Shown: piece after piece, positions 55,980-64,000 of the stretch
Layout of the letters: the number at the start of each line of letters is the position of its first letter
Position numbering within the stretch: position 1 is the first letter of the stretch
NCBI GenBank assembly: GCA_001600695.1
Contig: BCKQ01000006.1
Coordinates: 376,327 to 440,326, forward strand
From: Ascoidea asiatica
Lineage: Eukaryota; Ascomycota; Saccharomycetes; Ascoideales; Ascoideaceae
Length of the DNA: 64,000 nucleotides
Reading direction: 5' to 3'
Notes under the pieces: model-generated
The model's input: the letters and a program-made list of their open reading frames with translations, nothing else
Database searches by the model: none
Told to the model about the DNA's origin: nothing
Translations under genes and position numbers: made by a program

Positions 55980-57467
55980 TTAATGATCTAAAGTAATATA
56001 ATCCATGTTTTTAATTACAGGTCTATCTTTTATGAATTCTAAACCTTCACCATTATATGAAACCAAAGCATCCACTTCAGCAAGATCATTATCATTTGAA
56101 AAAACAGCACCATTTTCTTTTAACCATTTTGTATGTAAAGTAAGTAAATCATGAGCACTTGTTTCAGGAGTATCAGATTTAGCACCAGAAGCATTTTTTA
56201 AAGGAGAAAATTCTTCTTCTCTTTTAACTTCTAAGCAACCAAATTTATTCATATCAATACTTTCAAAAATATCAAAAATGAATTGTTCTAATTTTATACC
56301 ATTTGGAATTGAAGGTTTAATAGTTGAATTTGTTTCAGAATTATAATATGGAATTTTTTTTTTTGCAATATGATAAGGTAAATATTTTCTTGAATTAATC
56401 CAAATTGGAATCATTTTATTTAAAAGATCAACAGAATAATAATGATTAACAATATTACCAGCTCTTAAATATAATAAATTATTATTTAAAGGATCTTTTT
56501 TAATTGATAAATCATTTGAAATTTCACTATATTCAATTACTGAAGGTTTATTATTTTTTGAAATTATTAAACCAACAGATTCATTTGGATCAATTTTTCT
56601 TACAACTTTTGTAATTAATTGTAAATTTTTTTCAAAAGCTAAACCAATAAATAATGGATCAGCAATTTTAACTAAACAATTATCAACACAATACATATGA
56701 ATATGTTTTAAACCTCTTTTATTAAAATCATTTAATAAATTATTATCATAAATACCTTTATATAAACCACCATTACCATCAGGAGATTTTGATAATTTAA
56801 ATTTTGAATTTAATAAAATTTTATCACCATTAATATTAAAACATGGTAAAGTACCTTGATTAAAAAAAATAATATTATTTGGATTAAGATTAAAATAATT
56901 TTTTGATTTAAAAAAATTTTCTGTTGAAAATCTTGTTGATTCTGAAGTCATTATATACCATGGTAAAATTCCACCATTTGATAAATTTTGTAAAGTTTTA
57001 ATTCTTTTTGCTTGTAATTCAAATAAAGAATTTTTTGAAGGTATATTTAAATTAAAAGTACCTTTTGGAGAATTTAAACCTAATCTTGTACCTTGACCAC
57101 CAGCCATTAAAATTATTCCAACTTTATTTTCTTTAATTAAATTTAAACCTTTTAAGAATAATGAATTTTGATCAGATTTATTAATTAAATTATTTTTATC
57201 ATCATTTAATAAAGAATAATAATTATCATTAGGTAATTGATTAATTTTATTATTAGTTTTATCAGAAGAATTATTTTTTGAAAATTTAAGATCATTTAAA
57301 GCATCTTTAACATTATTAATTAAATTTAAAGGATTTGAAATTTCTTTTAAATCTTTTAATAAAGATAATTTTTCATCATTATTTAATTCATCATAATATT
57401 GAAATAAATGAGATTGACCTGCTTTTATAAATGAATTTTTAATTTCTTCGAAGTTTTCTAAAGACAT
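55980..57467 (-). CDS. QRI1: UDP-N-acetylglucosamine pyrophosphorylase
   Basis: A 495-residue cytosolic enzyme (477 in S. cerevisiae, also called Uap1) joining GlcNAc-1-phosphate and UTP to UDP-GlcNAc, the precursor of chitin, N-glycans and GPI anchors. The nucleotide-binding signature LMAGGQGTRLGLNSPKGTF lies at about 119-137. PWYIMTSESTR (about 175), GTLPCFN (about 206), GNGGLYKGI (about 238) and HMYCVDNCLVKIADP (about 263) complete the family pattern. Near the end, FSPLKNASGAKSDTPETSAH (about 435) is also conserved. Catalytic Gly, Arg and Lys residues of the signature are present. It feeds the chitin synthase encoded at 6.4-10.3 kb. Confidence 0.95.
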   Translation of the reverse strand: MSLENFEEIKNSFIKAGQSHLFQYYDELNNDEKLSLLKDLKEISNPLNLINNVKDALNDLKFSKNNSSDKTNNKINQLPNDNYYSLLNDDKNNLINKSDQNSLFLKGLNLIKENKVGIILMAGGQGTRLGLNSPKGTFNLNIPSKNSLFELQAKRIKTLQNLSNGGILPWYIMTSESTRFSTENFFKSKNYFNLNPNNIIFFNQGTLPCFNINGDKILLNSKFKLSKSPDGNGGLYKGIYDNNLLNDFNKRGLKHIHMYCVDNCLVKIADPLFIGLAFEKNLQLITKVVRKIDPNESVGLIISKNNKPSVIEYSEISNDLSIKKDPLNNNLLYLRAGNIVNHYYSVDLLNKMIPIWINSRKYLPYHIAKKKIPYYNSETNSTIKPSIPNGIKLEQFIFDIFESIDMNKFGCLEVKREEEFSPLKNASGAKSDTPETSAHDLLTLHTKWLKENGAVFSNDNDLAEVDALVSYNGEGLEFIKDRPVIKNMDYITLDH

Positions 57468-57946
57468 GTTAAATTAAACTTAATATTTGAATTGAATCTT
57501 TTACTGGTGATAATGAACAGTGGGGGTATAATTTGAATAATCTTTTTGAATAATCTTTCTCTTTCTTCTTCAATTTGGAATTGGATATTAAAAAGCTGTG
57601 GATAATTGAATATTTAAATATATTTATTATTATATCTTGTATCTTTTACTTTATTATTATTGTGTTGTGTGTCGTAGTTAAAAACGGCCTGGGCTGTGGG
57701 AACGTTTCGAGACGGGGCGGTGCAGGGTCTGTTTGGGCTGTGGAGAAGCAGAAGCGGCGCAGTTGGAAGAAGACCCGGAAATACGGTCTCATTTTCATTT
57801 TTTATATTTTTTATTTTATTTTCCATTGTTCATTCGTTGTCTATTATTGTATTTATTGAGTTGATTCTATTTAATGTTATTGATTTCTATTTATATTGGT
57901 TTGATATGAATATTTGTTTGAATTATTGGAGAGTGAGTATTGGGTA
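57468..57946. promoter_or_regulatory. QRI1 promoter with GC island
   Basis: A GC-rich island at about 57660-57790 (GGCCTGGGCTGTGGGAACG, GGGGCGGTGC, GGCTGTGG repeats) lies 200-320 bp upstream of the QRI1 ATG. GGCTGTGG occurs twice. The flanks are AT-rich. Short open frames through the island have no family signal. Confidence 0.5.
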
Positions 57947-59098
57947 TTAGTTTAGATTATTTAAATCATCATCTTCAAGATCACATAATTCTTTCAAGGA
58001 CATTTTTTTTAAAATTTCTGCTTTTTCAGTAAAATTATTATAAATATCATTTTTAATTTTAAAAGTATGAATACCAATTTCAGGAAATTTATTTAATTTA
58101 ACATCATTATTATAATTTGAGATTGAATTTGTTGCAATTTTTAAAAAATTATTATAATTTTTAACAAATTTTGGTAAATTATTTATACCATGCATACCTA
58201 AAAGATCAGATTGTACTAAAACTTGACCGGATGTAAAAGGTCCAGCACCAATACCAATTGTTGGAATTTTTAAATTATTAGTAATAAATTTAGATAATTT
58301 ATTTGGTATACATTCAAGTACAATTAATTTAACACCAGATTTTTGTAAAGATAAAGCATTTTTAAAAATTTTTAAAGAATCTAAAATTGTTTTACCTTGA
58401 ACTTTAAACCCACTTAAAGAATTAAATCTTTGTGGTGTTAAACCAATATGAGCAATAGTTGAAATTCCAATTGAATTTAATTTTTTAAATAATGGTACAA
58501 ATTCAGAACCACCTTCTAATTTAATTGCATTTGCACCATTTTTAATTAAAATTATTGAATTTTCTATACATTTTTCAAAACTTGATTCATATGAACCAAA
58601 AGGTAAATCTGCAATTAAATATGAATTTCTTACACCTCTTGAAACTGATTTTACATGATATTTAAATTCTTCAAATGATATTTCATTTGTTGTTGGATAA
58701 CCTAAAGAAACCATGGCTAATGAATCTCCAATTAAAATAATATCTGTATTTTGACTTAAATCTGCAAATTTTGCAGTAATAAAATCATGAGCTGTAATTA
58801 CAGATATTGGAATATTTTTATTATATAATTCATAAATATCATTAATTGTTTTACGTTTATTTAAATCTGTTTTTTTACTTATTGGTTTTAAGTTTAAACC
58901 TGATTTTCCATTTTCATTTCCATTTTCATTTTCATTTTCATTTTCTATTTCTAATGAACCATTTGGATAAGCAGATAATTTTTTTGAAAAAGATTGAAAA
59001 TTTCTTTTATTGAATTGTAATGAGAATAAATTTAAACATTTCTTACTTGAAATTGTAATGGAATTAACCATTATTCTTGATTTACTAACAAATATCAT
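57947..59098 (-). CDS. ECM31: 3-methyl-2-oxobutanoate hydroxymethyltransferase (ketopantoate synthase)
   Basis: A 383-residue enzyme (312 in S. cerevisiae) that adds a hydroxymethyl group from methylene-THF to ketoisovalerate, the first committed step to pantothenate and CoA. The basic, Ser-rich first 45 residues look like a mitochondrial presequence. A low-complexity ENENENENGNENG linker near 53-66 follows. The PanB barrel then shows SVITAHDFITAKFAD (about 98), IGDSLAMVSLGYPTT (about 122, metal-binding Asp), IADLPFGSY (about 157), NAIKLEGG (about 184) and AHIGLTPQ (about 208). VLECIP (about 250) and IGIGAGPFTSGQVLVQSDLLG (shown in part, about 270) complete it. Catalytic Asp, Lys and Glu residues are conserved. 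The extra length is in the N-terminal extension and the tail. Confidence 0.94.
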   Translation of the reverse strand: MIFVSKSRIMVNSITISSKKCLNLFSLQFNKRNFQSFSKKLSAYPNGSLEIENENENENGNENGKSGLNLKPISKKTDLNKRKTINDIYELYNKNIPISVITAHDFITAKFADLSQNTDIILIGDSLAMVSLGYPTTNEISFEEFKYHVKSVSRGVRNSYLIADLPFGSYESSFEKCIENSIILIKNGANAIKLEGGSEFVPLFKKLNSIGISTIAHIGLTPQRFNSLSGFKVQGKTILDSLKIFKNALSLQKSGVKLIVLECIPNKLSKFITNNLKIPTIGIGAGPFTSGQVLVQSDLLGMHGINNLPKFVKNYNNFLKIATNSISNYNNDVKLNKFPEIGIHTFKIKNDIYNNFTEKAEILKKMSLKELCDLEDDDLNNLN

Positions 59099-59523
59099 TA
59101 TAATGAAGTGAATTTAACCTGAGAAATGAAAGTAATCAGTAAAAAGAAGAATAACAAAAAGAAGAAGAAGAAGAAGAAGAAGAAGAAGAAGAAATAACTG
59201 CATAAATAAATGTCTTCTTAAGAGTTTTCTTCTCGCACACTCGTTCCTGATTGAAAAGTGCAAGAAAAGAAGACCCGTGGAACTGGATACACCAGCCATA
59301 AGTGCACCTCCACATTCAGCCGCGGTCACATAAACTGAAGTTAACTCAATTTGAAATATTTACAAAAAAGTCACAAAGTTATAAAAAACATTTATTAAAG
59401 AATTAAAAAATAAAGAAAATTATAATATTGATTTATATTTTATTTTATCATTTAAAGAAGAAGAATTGAATTAGAGTTTGAGTTTGAGTTTGGATATAAA
59501 TAATGAATTTTTAATATTATTTC
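59099..59523. promoter_or_regulatory. ECM31 upstream region
   Basis: About 425 bp between ECM31 and a small coiled-coil gene. A GAA run occupies 59158-59192. A GC-richer patch at 59225-59335 (CGCACACTCGTTCC, AGCCGCGGTCAC) is the likely promoter core. The rest is AT-rich. Confidence 0.45.
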
Positions 59524-59886
59524 TCATCTAGAGAACTTGTATAAGAAGTATATTATATGTAATGAATTATTTAATGTAAATAATATTGTCAGTTTATTTC
59601 TCATAATTATAGACCATAAATCATTTGAAGTATCAGTAATTTCAATTTGATTTTGAATTTTTTGAATATTTTGATAGTTTTTTAATAATTCATCTAAATT
59701 TTGCTTCAATTCATTCAATGTATTTTTTAATTCTTCTTGAAATTTGAAATTATTTGAGATTATTTCTTCTAATAATTCTTTTGATTTGATTAATTCATTT
59801 AAAACATTATTATTTGAAATAGATTGATTTTTTTCTTCTTCTAAAGAATCTAATTTTTTTAGTTTATCAATTGCAAAATAAGTCAT
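59524..59886 (-). CDS. Small coiled-coil protein of unknown family
   Basis: A 120-residue protein. Residues 5-85 form an almost continuous acidic/polar coiled coil (LEEEKNQSISNN, LKNTLNELKQNLDELLKN). This is followed by TSNDLWSIIMRNKL and a hydrophobic end (NNSLHIIYFLYKFSR). The size, the heptads and a closing Leu-Trp segment recall small DASH-complex subunits such as Dad1/Dad2. The similarity is too weak to assign, and the C-terminal hydrophobic part does not fit them. A tail anchor is an alternative. The ATG and stop are clean and the codons resemble neighbouring genes, so a real gene is likely. Confidence 0.55.
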   Translation of the reverse strand: MTYFAIDKLKKLDSLEEEKNQSISNNNVLNELIKSKELLEEIISNNFKFQEELKNTLNELKQNLDELLKNYQNIQKIQNQIEITDTSNDLWSIIMRNKLTILFTLNNSLHIIYFLYKFSR

Positions 59887-60342
59887 ATTTAATCTATTTG
59901 ATAATTAGATCTTTTCTGTTGATTATCCTTTTGCTCTTTGTTGAAGACCTCCTTGCAGTTAGTTTATATATTTTATTCTATCATGATGAGTAACAAACAT
60001 GCTGTAAGTTTTCTTTCCTGTTTTCTTTCTTCTTTTCAATTCATTTTCAATTCATTTTCAATTCTGTTTCAATTCTGTTTCAATTCTGCTTCTTCTTCTT
60101 CTGCTTCTCCTTCCACAAAAACCAGTAGCAGCAAAAACATCTTTTTAAACTGCAACTTTTCTGGTTTTGCACACAAATGCTTTGGTTTGACGTTGGATCC
60201 GCAGTTCTGGAAACTAAGGAGGAATTGCTTCAGTGGATCAATTATTTCAGCAAACATTTACTATATAGAAAAATAATAAAAAGATTCTAAGAAAAAAATA
60301 AATAGAAGATCAAATAAAAAATTATTTTACAATAGTTTTTAA
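59887..60342. repeat. Intergenic region with TTTTCAATTC repeats
   Basis: TTTTCAATTCA/TGTTTCAATTC units repeat at about 60030-60086, the same unit as near 36.25 kb, followed by a TTC tract. A 112-codon open frame crosses it on the plus strand, but its composition is dictated by the repeat and it shows no family signal. It is treated as the upstream region of the coiled-coil gene. Confidence 0.5.
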
Positions 60343-61528
60343 CTATACTAAGCTTGTGAATTCTCGATTACGAAAAAATAAAGAAGCGTCTATTGCCCAA
60401 TAATCTTCATCAAAAATTTTTAATTTGCTTTGCTCTTCTTCTTCTCTAGGACCTATAATATATTTTCGAAGAATAATGTCTAAATCCTTTAAAGTATTCC
60501 CTTTGGAATGTGAAAAAAAAGTTTTCCTTTTAATTTTTTTATAATTAAATTTTACTGAAGAAGTTAATTGTACTGTTGATTTAAACGGATTTTCTGAAAT
60601 TGCAATCATACCTAAAAAAATTGTATCATAATAATGATAGTAATAATAATTTACTCCAATTTTATTTTCTCTCTTTTTTTTAATTCTATTTTCAACTTGT
60701 TTTATTGATTCAATTAGATCAGGAATATCATTATTAATATAATGTCTTAAATCAATTATTTTAAACAAATCTTTAATACCCAAATTCAGCATTCTAAAAT
60801 ATTGCTTTCCTAACATATTAGTGGAATGACTTCCTACAGCCAAGAGTAGACCAAGTGAATTTATTAAACCTTTTTTTGAATTTCCTTTTGGATTTTCAAT
60901 TAATTTATTATTACCAAAATATAATTTAGAAGAAATAATCCTATCAAACATATCAGAATCTATTTGAAAGGAATTTGAAGAAAAAAATTCAAAAAAAATT
61001 GGTGTTAAATCTTCTTTCATATTTGTAATTTTAACTTTTTCTTCCATTAATAATAAAAGGTATTTTAATAAATTTCTAAAAAGCTTTGCTGCATTTTTGA
61101 AATAAGTTTTAATAACCAAATTTACATAAATTTTGTTTATATATGTAATTTCAAACGATTCACCCATAATTACTAAATAACCCAACATACCAATAATATA
61201 AGCTAAGGCATCTATTCTTAATCGTAATTCAAGATTACCCAAAAAGTATTTTAATTTAAATTCTTGATTCTTAGAAAAAACTGGAGTAAAAAAATAATCT
61301 TATGTCTTGAACATTGAAATTTGGAGGTAAAGTTTTATTTATTAGTTTATATGCATATTTAGATTTCTCATTGATTATTTTTAAATATAGTCCATTTTGA
61401 TATTTATATATATTTCTATCATATACGAAATATTTAAAATCATCCATTTTTAAGCTTTCTGTTGTATTTGAATTTGTATTTGTGATTAAATTTATATTTT
61501 CAAAACCTGTAATTTTTTGGGTTGACAT
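60343..61528 (-). pseudogene. Unrecognised gene split by a single-base frameshift at a T7/A7 run
   Basis: An ATG-initiated frame (61271-61528, 85 codons) and a longer downstream frame (60343-61242 and open up to a stop at about 61298) overlap out of phase. The longer frame has no ATG near its start; it is open from just inside the A7 run at 61288-61294. One base fewer in that run would join both into a protein of roughly 395 residues. The product is mixed alpha, with a Lys/Arg-rich KKKREN segment and a Tyr-rich YYYYHYY segment, and no recognised domain. Because this assembly has ambiguous homopolymers, a sequencing error is as likely as decay. Codon use is more varied than in the core genes. 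Confidence 0.5.
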
Positions 61529-62617
61529 TTTTGAGTTATTTATTAATGATGTATATAAATTTAAATAAAAAAATTATAATTCTTTTTAATGAAAATACTC
61601 TTTTTGTATTAATTTTCAGTTATTGAATTATTATTATTTGAGTAGGTAAATAAATAATGATTAAATAAGTAAATTACTTAAAAAAAAAATTAACAAACGA
61701 ATAACAAATATTATCAATTAGTTAAAGAAACTTAGCAATTGAATATAAAAATTAGATCAAACTAACTAGATCAAACTAACATACAATATAGCATTTAAGG
61801 TTAATTAAGGTTATCCTTCCTGCAAAGAACTGCAAATGCCAATACTGGAGTTCATTTACGAGTTACCATCCCAGAATTTCGAATATGTAATTTCATGAAA
61901 GTATGTTTAAATTAATATTATTTTACTCCAGGAAATATATAAAGTTGTTTTAATAGTTAATAGTTAAGATATTGATATTTTTTTTATTCTAATGAATACA
62001 TAAGAAGAGCAAAATTTTTTAGATCAATTGACTATTGATTTTTTTAGAAATTGTGCAGGATTTTGTAAGGTAATCAAAGTTATTAATCATTTTCTGGTTC
62101 AAAAGTTATAATCATAAGGTTGGTCAATGTGCTTGGAAAGGTGATAATAAATTTTTTTGGTAAAAGTGAAGAAAAGAATACTCAATTCTAGAAAATAAAA
62201 TCAGTATTACTTTATGTGGACGTGGATCTATTCAAAATAAAGATTAAAAAAAAAAGGGCTAAAAAAGGGTTATAGAAAATATCTGATCAAGGACTATAAA
62301 CAACAACAAGCAAGATGAAAGAGTGAAAGAGCTTTTTGAATAAGATTCAAATAGCCCAATGAAGCTTATTACTCTTTTCTTATGATCATTGTTGATTTCA
62401 GTTTTAATAAAAGTTTATTTGATTTTTCTTGATCAAATTCCATTTTTTGATTGTATTAGCCAGGTTTATGATTACAATATGTAGAGGCTTCGGATTATCC
62501 AAGAAACAATTGAATATACAGTATATAAAAATTTATAATTCATATTTATATTTTATATTTCATGTTTATTTTCTACAAATTTAAAAAGAAAATATTTCTT
62601 TAAAAAATATTTATTAA
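61529..62617. other. Long intergenic stretch without a supported gene
   Basis: About 1.1 kb, AT-rich, with a somewhat more varied patch at 61800-61910 that holds a short open run (ELQMPILEFIYELPSQNFEY). The run is cut by stops and could be a decayed coding fragment. The piece around 62040-62350 also has a coding-like texture but many stops. No gene is claimed. Confidence 0.4.
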
Positions 62618-63294
62618 TTAATCAACAAGTACATAAGAATTATCAGTAGAATTATTACTATGATCATTGAGAAGAACACTAATAGGATCTGTTGGATCAC
62701 TTGGATCACTTGGAGCACTTGGAGCACTTGGAGCACTTGGAGCACTTGGATCACTTTCTAAATCTATTAGCATATTATCCTTTGGTTTACTAAATTCACA
62801 TACACAAATAGATATTGTAAAAATAGAATATAAGAAATAAAAAATTTCCAAAATAAAATAATAATATAATTTTTTTTTTATTAATAAAATAAATCTAAAA
62901 ATATACGAATTTAAAAAAATTAATTTCAATATTAAATTTTGGATATATATTTCATAGATTTCATTATTTTTTATTGGTGGTATAACAATAAGATTATTTA
63001 TATCTTTTTTATCTTTTTTAGTATCAATACATTTTAACCCAATTGGAAATCCATCAATTAATAATAAACTTATAAAAGAATCATCAGTATCAATTGTTTC
63101 ATCATTATAGTTAAACTCAAACCACTTAAAAATTTCACTTTTTGATGGTGATGAAATTTCATGATACATTGTAAACATTCTATATTTCCAAAAATCTAAT
63201 TCTTCTATATAATTATTAGATTTTTAAAAAAAACAAAATCCACCATACAAAAGAATGGTATTATTGTATCTAGAATTTCATTAGAATCTACCAT
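62618..63294 (-). pseudogene. Unrecognised membrane protein with Ser-Ala-Pro repeats, possibly frameshifted near its start
   Basis: The open frame 62618-63178 encodes 186 residues: a polar N-terminus, a hydrophobic stretch at about 80-125 (two close membrane segments including YYYFILEIFYFLYSIFTISI), then an acidic tail with (Ser-Ala-Pro)4 and Ser/Thr-Asp-Pro repeats. The frame is open a further 15 codons upstream of its first ATG, to a TAA beside the A8/T5 run at 63221-63233. Immediately before that run an ATG frame (63205-63294) of 29 codons is in another phase. One extra A after the T8 (minus strand) would fuse them. Either the gene starts at 63178 or it is broken by a homopolymer error or mutation. 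Confidence 0.45.
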
Positions 63295-64000
63295 TTTTTT
63301 TTGAAATGTTTATTTTTATTAGTATTAATTATAGAAATTTTTATATTTTATTTAATTTATAAAATGTAACAAAAATAATAAAGTAAAATTCAAAAAATAA
63401 TTAAATTACAATATATTTGATATAATCCATCTTTCTCATGATCTATTAGCAATAATAATATGGTTGCGACCAACTAGGATCAAAACCATTCCAACGGATC
63501 CCTTTGTTATACCTTTAGTTAGAGTACTCGCCTGCTTTCTGTCTCCAAACGTAAACCTAAACCAAATAATGGAGGATAAGTCTTTAAGATTTACTGATTT
63601 AAAATCGAAAGTCACTCACAAGAGACATATTTGGATCAAATCAACAAAGCTTTTATTATGACTCTAGCTACATAGTTGATAATAAAAGCAATAATGTTCC
63701 TGGTGATATCAAATGTAATAATGCTGAGATTCTAAAGAATATAAGTAGATGAATCTTAATAAGGATAATCATATTTTCAACTCCCAATCAAAGCTACACA
63801 GTAGTCAGTTCAAACAATAACAAGAACAAATGTATGAACAATAACCAAGTCTTGTTGATTTCAAAATAACCTGATAGTAAATAATTGTCAAAGCATTCAA
63901 AGATAAATATATATATATATGTACAGTATATACGTGGTTGTTCTCCCAATCAGAATCAGTTTCAAGACTAGATCCGCGAGTATGGCCTCAAATTCCAAAT
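63295..64000. other. Right-end stretch without a supported gene
   Basis: About 700 bp. The left half is AT-rich. From 63455 the composition is more even, with a GGTTGCGACC palindrome-like word at 63459-63468. A 65-codon open frame at 63464-63661 has no ATG start and no family signal. A neighbouring gene may begin outside the window. A TATATATA tract lies at 63907-63920. Confidence 0.4.

Noticed and set aside
57614-57950. Open frames crossing the GC island upstream of QRI1
   Set aside because: Three overlapping frames on both strands with no family signal. The island is better explained as promoter.
59938-60276. A 112-codon plus-strand frame with a GTAAGT near its start, as a possible intron-containing gene
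   Set aside because: No TACTAAC branch motif follows, the sequence is mostly TTTTCAATTC repeat, and the tail matches no family I know.
63455-63535. A possible tRNA or retrotransposon primer-binding site around GGTTGCGACC
   Set aside because: The A and B boxes and a cloverleaf cannot be built; acceptor pairing stops after four bases. No LTR ends are seen.

Overview
The window looks like nuclear DNA of a budding yeast (Saccharomycotina). It is very AT-rich, by eye about a quarter G+C. Genes are mostly intron-less and about 1 kb apart. The proteins carry long asparagine runs written in AAT codons, and nearly every recognisable protein is closest in architecture to a Saccharomyces cerevisiae family member. 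The one intron found uses GTATGT, TACTAAC and TAG. CTG codons occur in leucine-like positions, so CTG probably means leucine. I cannot name the genus. Three N bases in homopolymers (32563, 32568, 49610) mark a draft assembly, so homopolymer frameshifts should be treated with care.

Layout. 1-3.2 kb: start of a minus-strand gene cut by the window edge, then a long non-coding stretch with a diverged direct repeat and a GC-richer block. 3.2-13.5 kb: an Opt2-type transporter, a class I/II chitin synthase and an NF-X1 zinc-finger protein like Fap1. 13.5-22.5 kb: a GC-rich, hairpin-containing intergenic block, the DENN-related trafficking protein Avl9, a leucine-rich-repeat protein, and the large subunit of DNA primase (Pri2). 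23.6-35.5 kb: an unrecognised Ser/Asn-rich membrane protein, the SWI/SNF ATPase Snf2 (with a first exon and intron recovered here), and a La-motif RNA-binding protein of the Sro9/Slf1 type. 36.7-48.7 kb: Sdh7, Sec14, Pdi1, Gid7, a small GPI-anchored wall protein, and the GRASP protein Grh1. 49.6-59.1 kb: the CLASP protein Stu1, UDP-GlcNAc pyrophosphorylase Qri1, and ketopantoate hydroxymethyltransferase Ecm31. 59.5-64 kb: a short coiled-coil protein and two unrecognised reading frames, each broken at a homopolymer.

The genes do not form operons or a pathway cluster. Several share themes. Sec14, Avl9, Grh1 and Pdi1 serve the secretory pathway. The chitin synthase and Qri1 are consecutive parts of chitin supply: Qri1 makes UDP-GlcNAc and the synthase uses it. 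Pri2, Stu1 and Snf2 act in the nucleus.

The most striking observation is in Pri2. All four cysteines that hold the [4Fe-4S] cluster of eukaryotic primase appear to be replaced (Glu329, Tyr410, Met427, Ile469), at positions collinear with the yeast ligands, inside an otherwise well-conserved C-terminal domain. Other points of interest are synonymous-codon composition that switches inside single genes, the remote branch point in the SNF2 intron, an operator-like palindrome cluster upstream of SDH7, and UPR-like elements upstream of PDI1.
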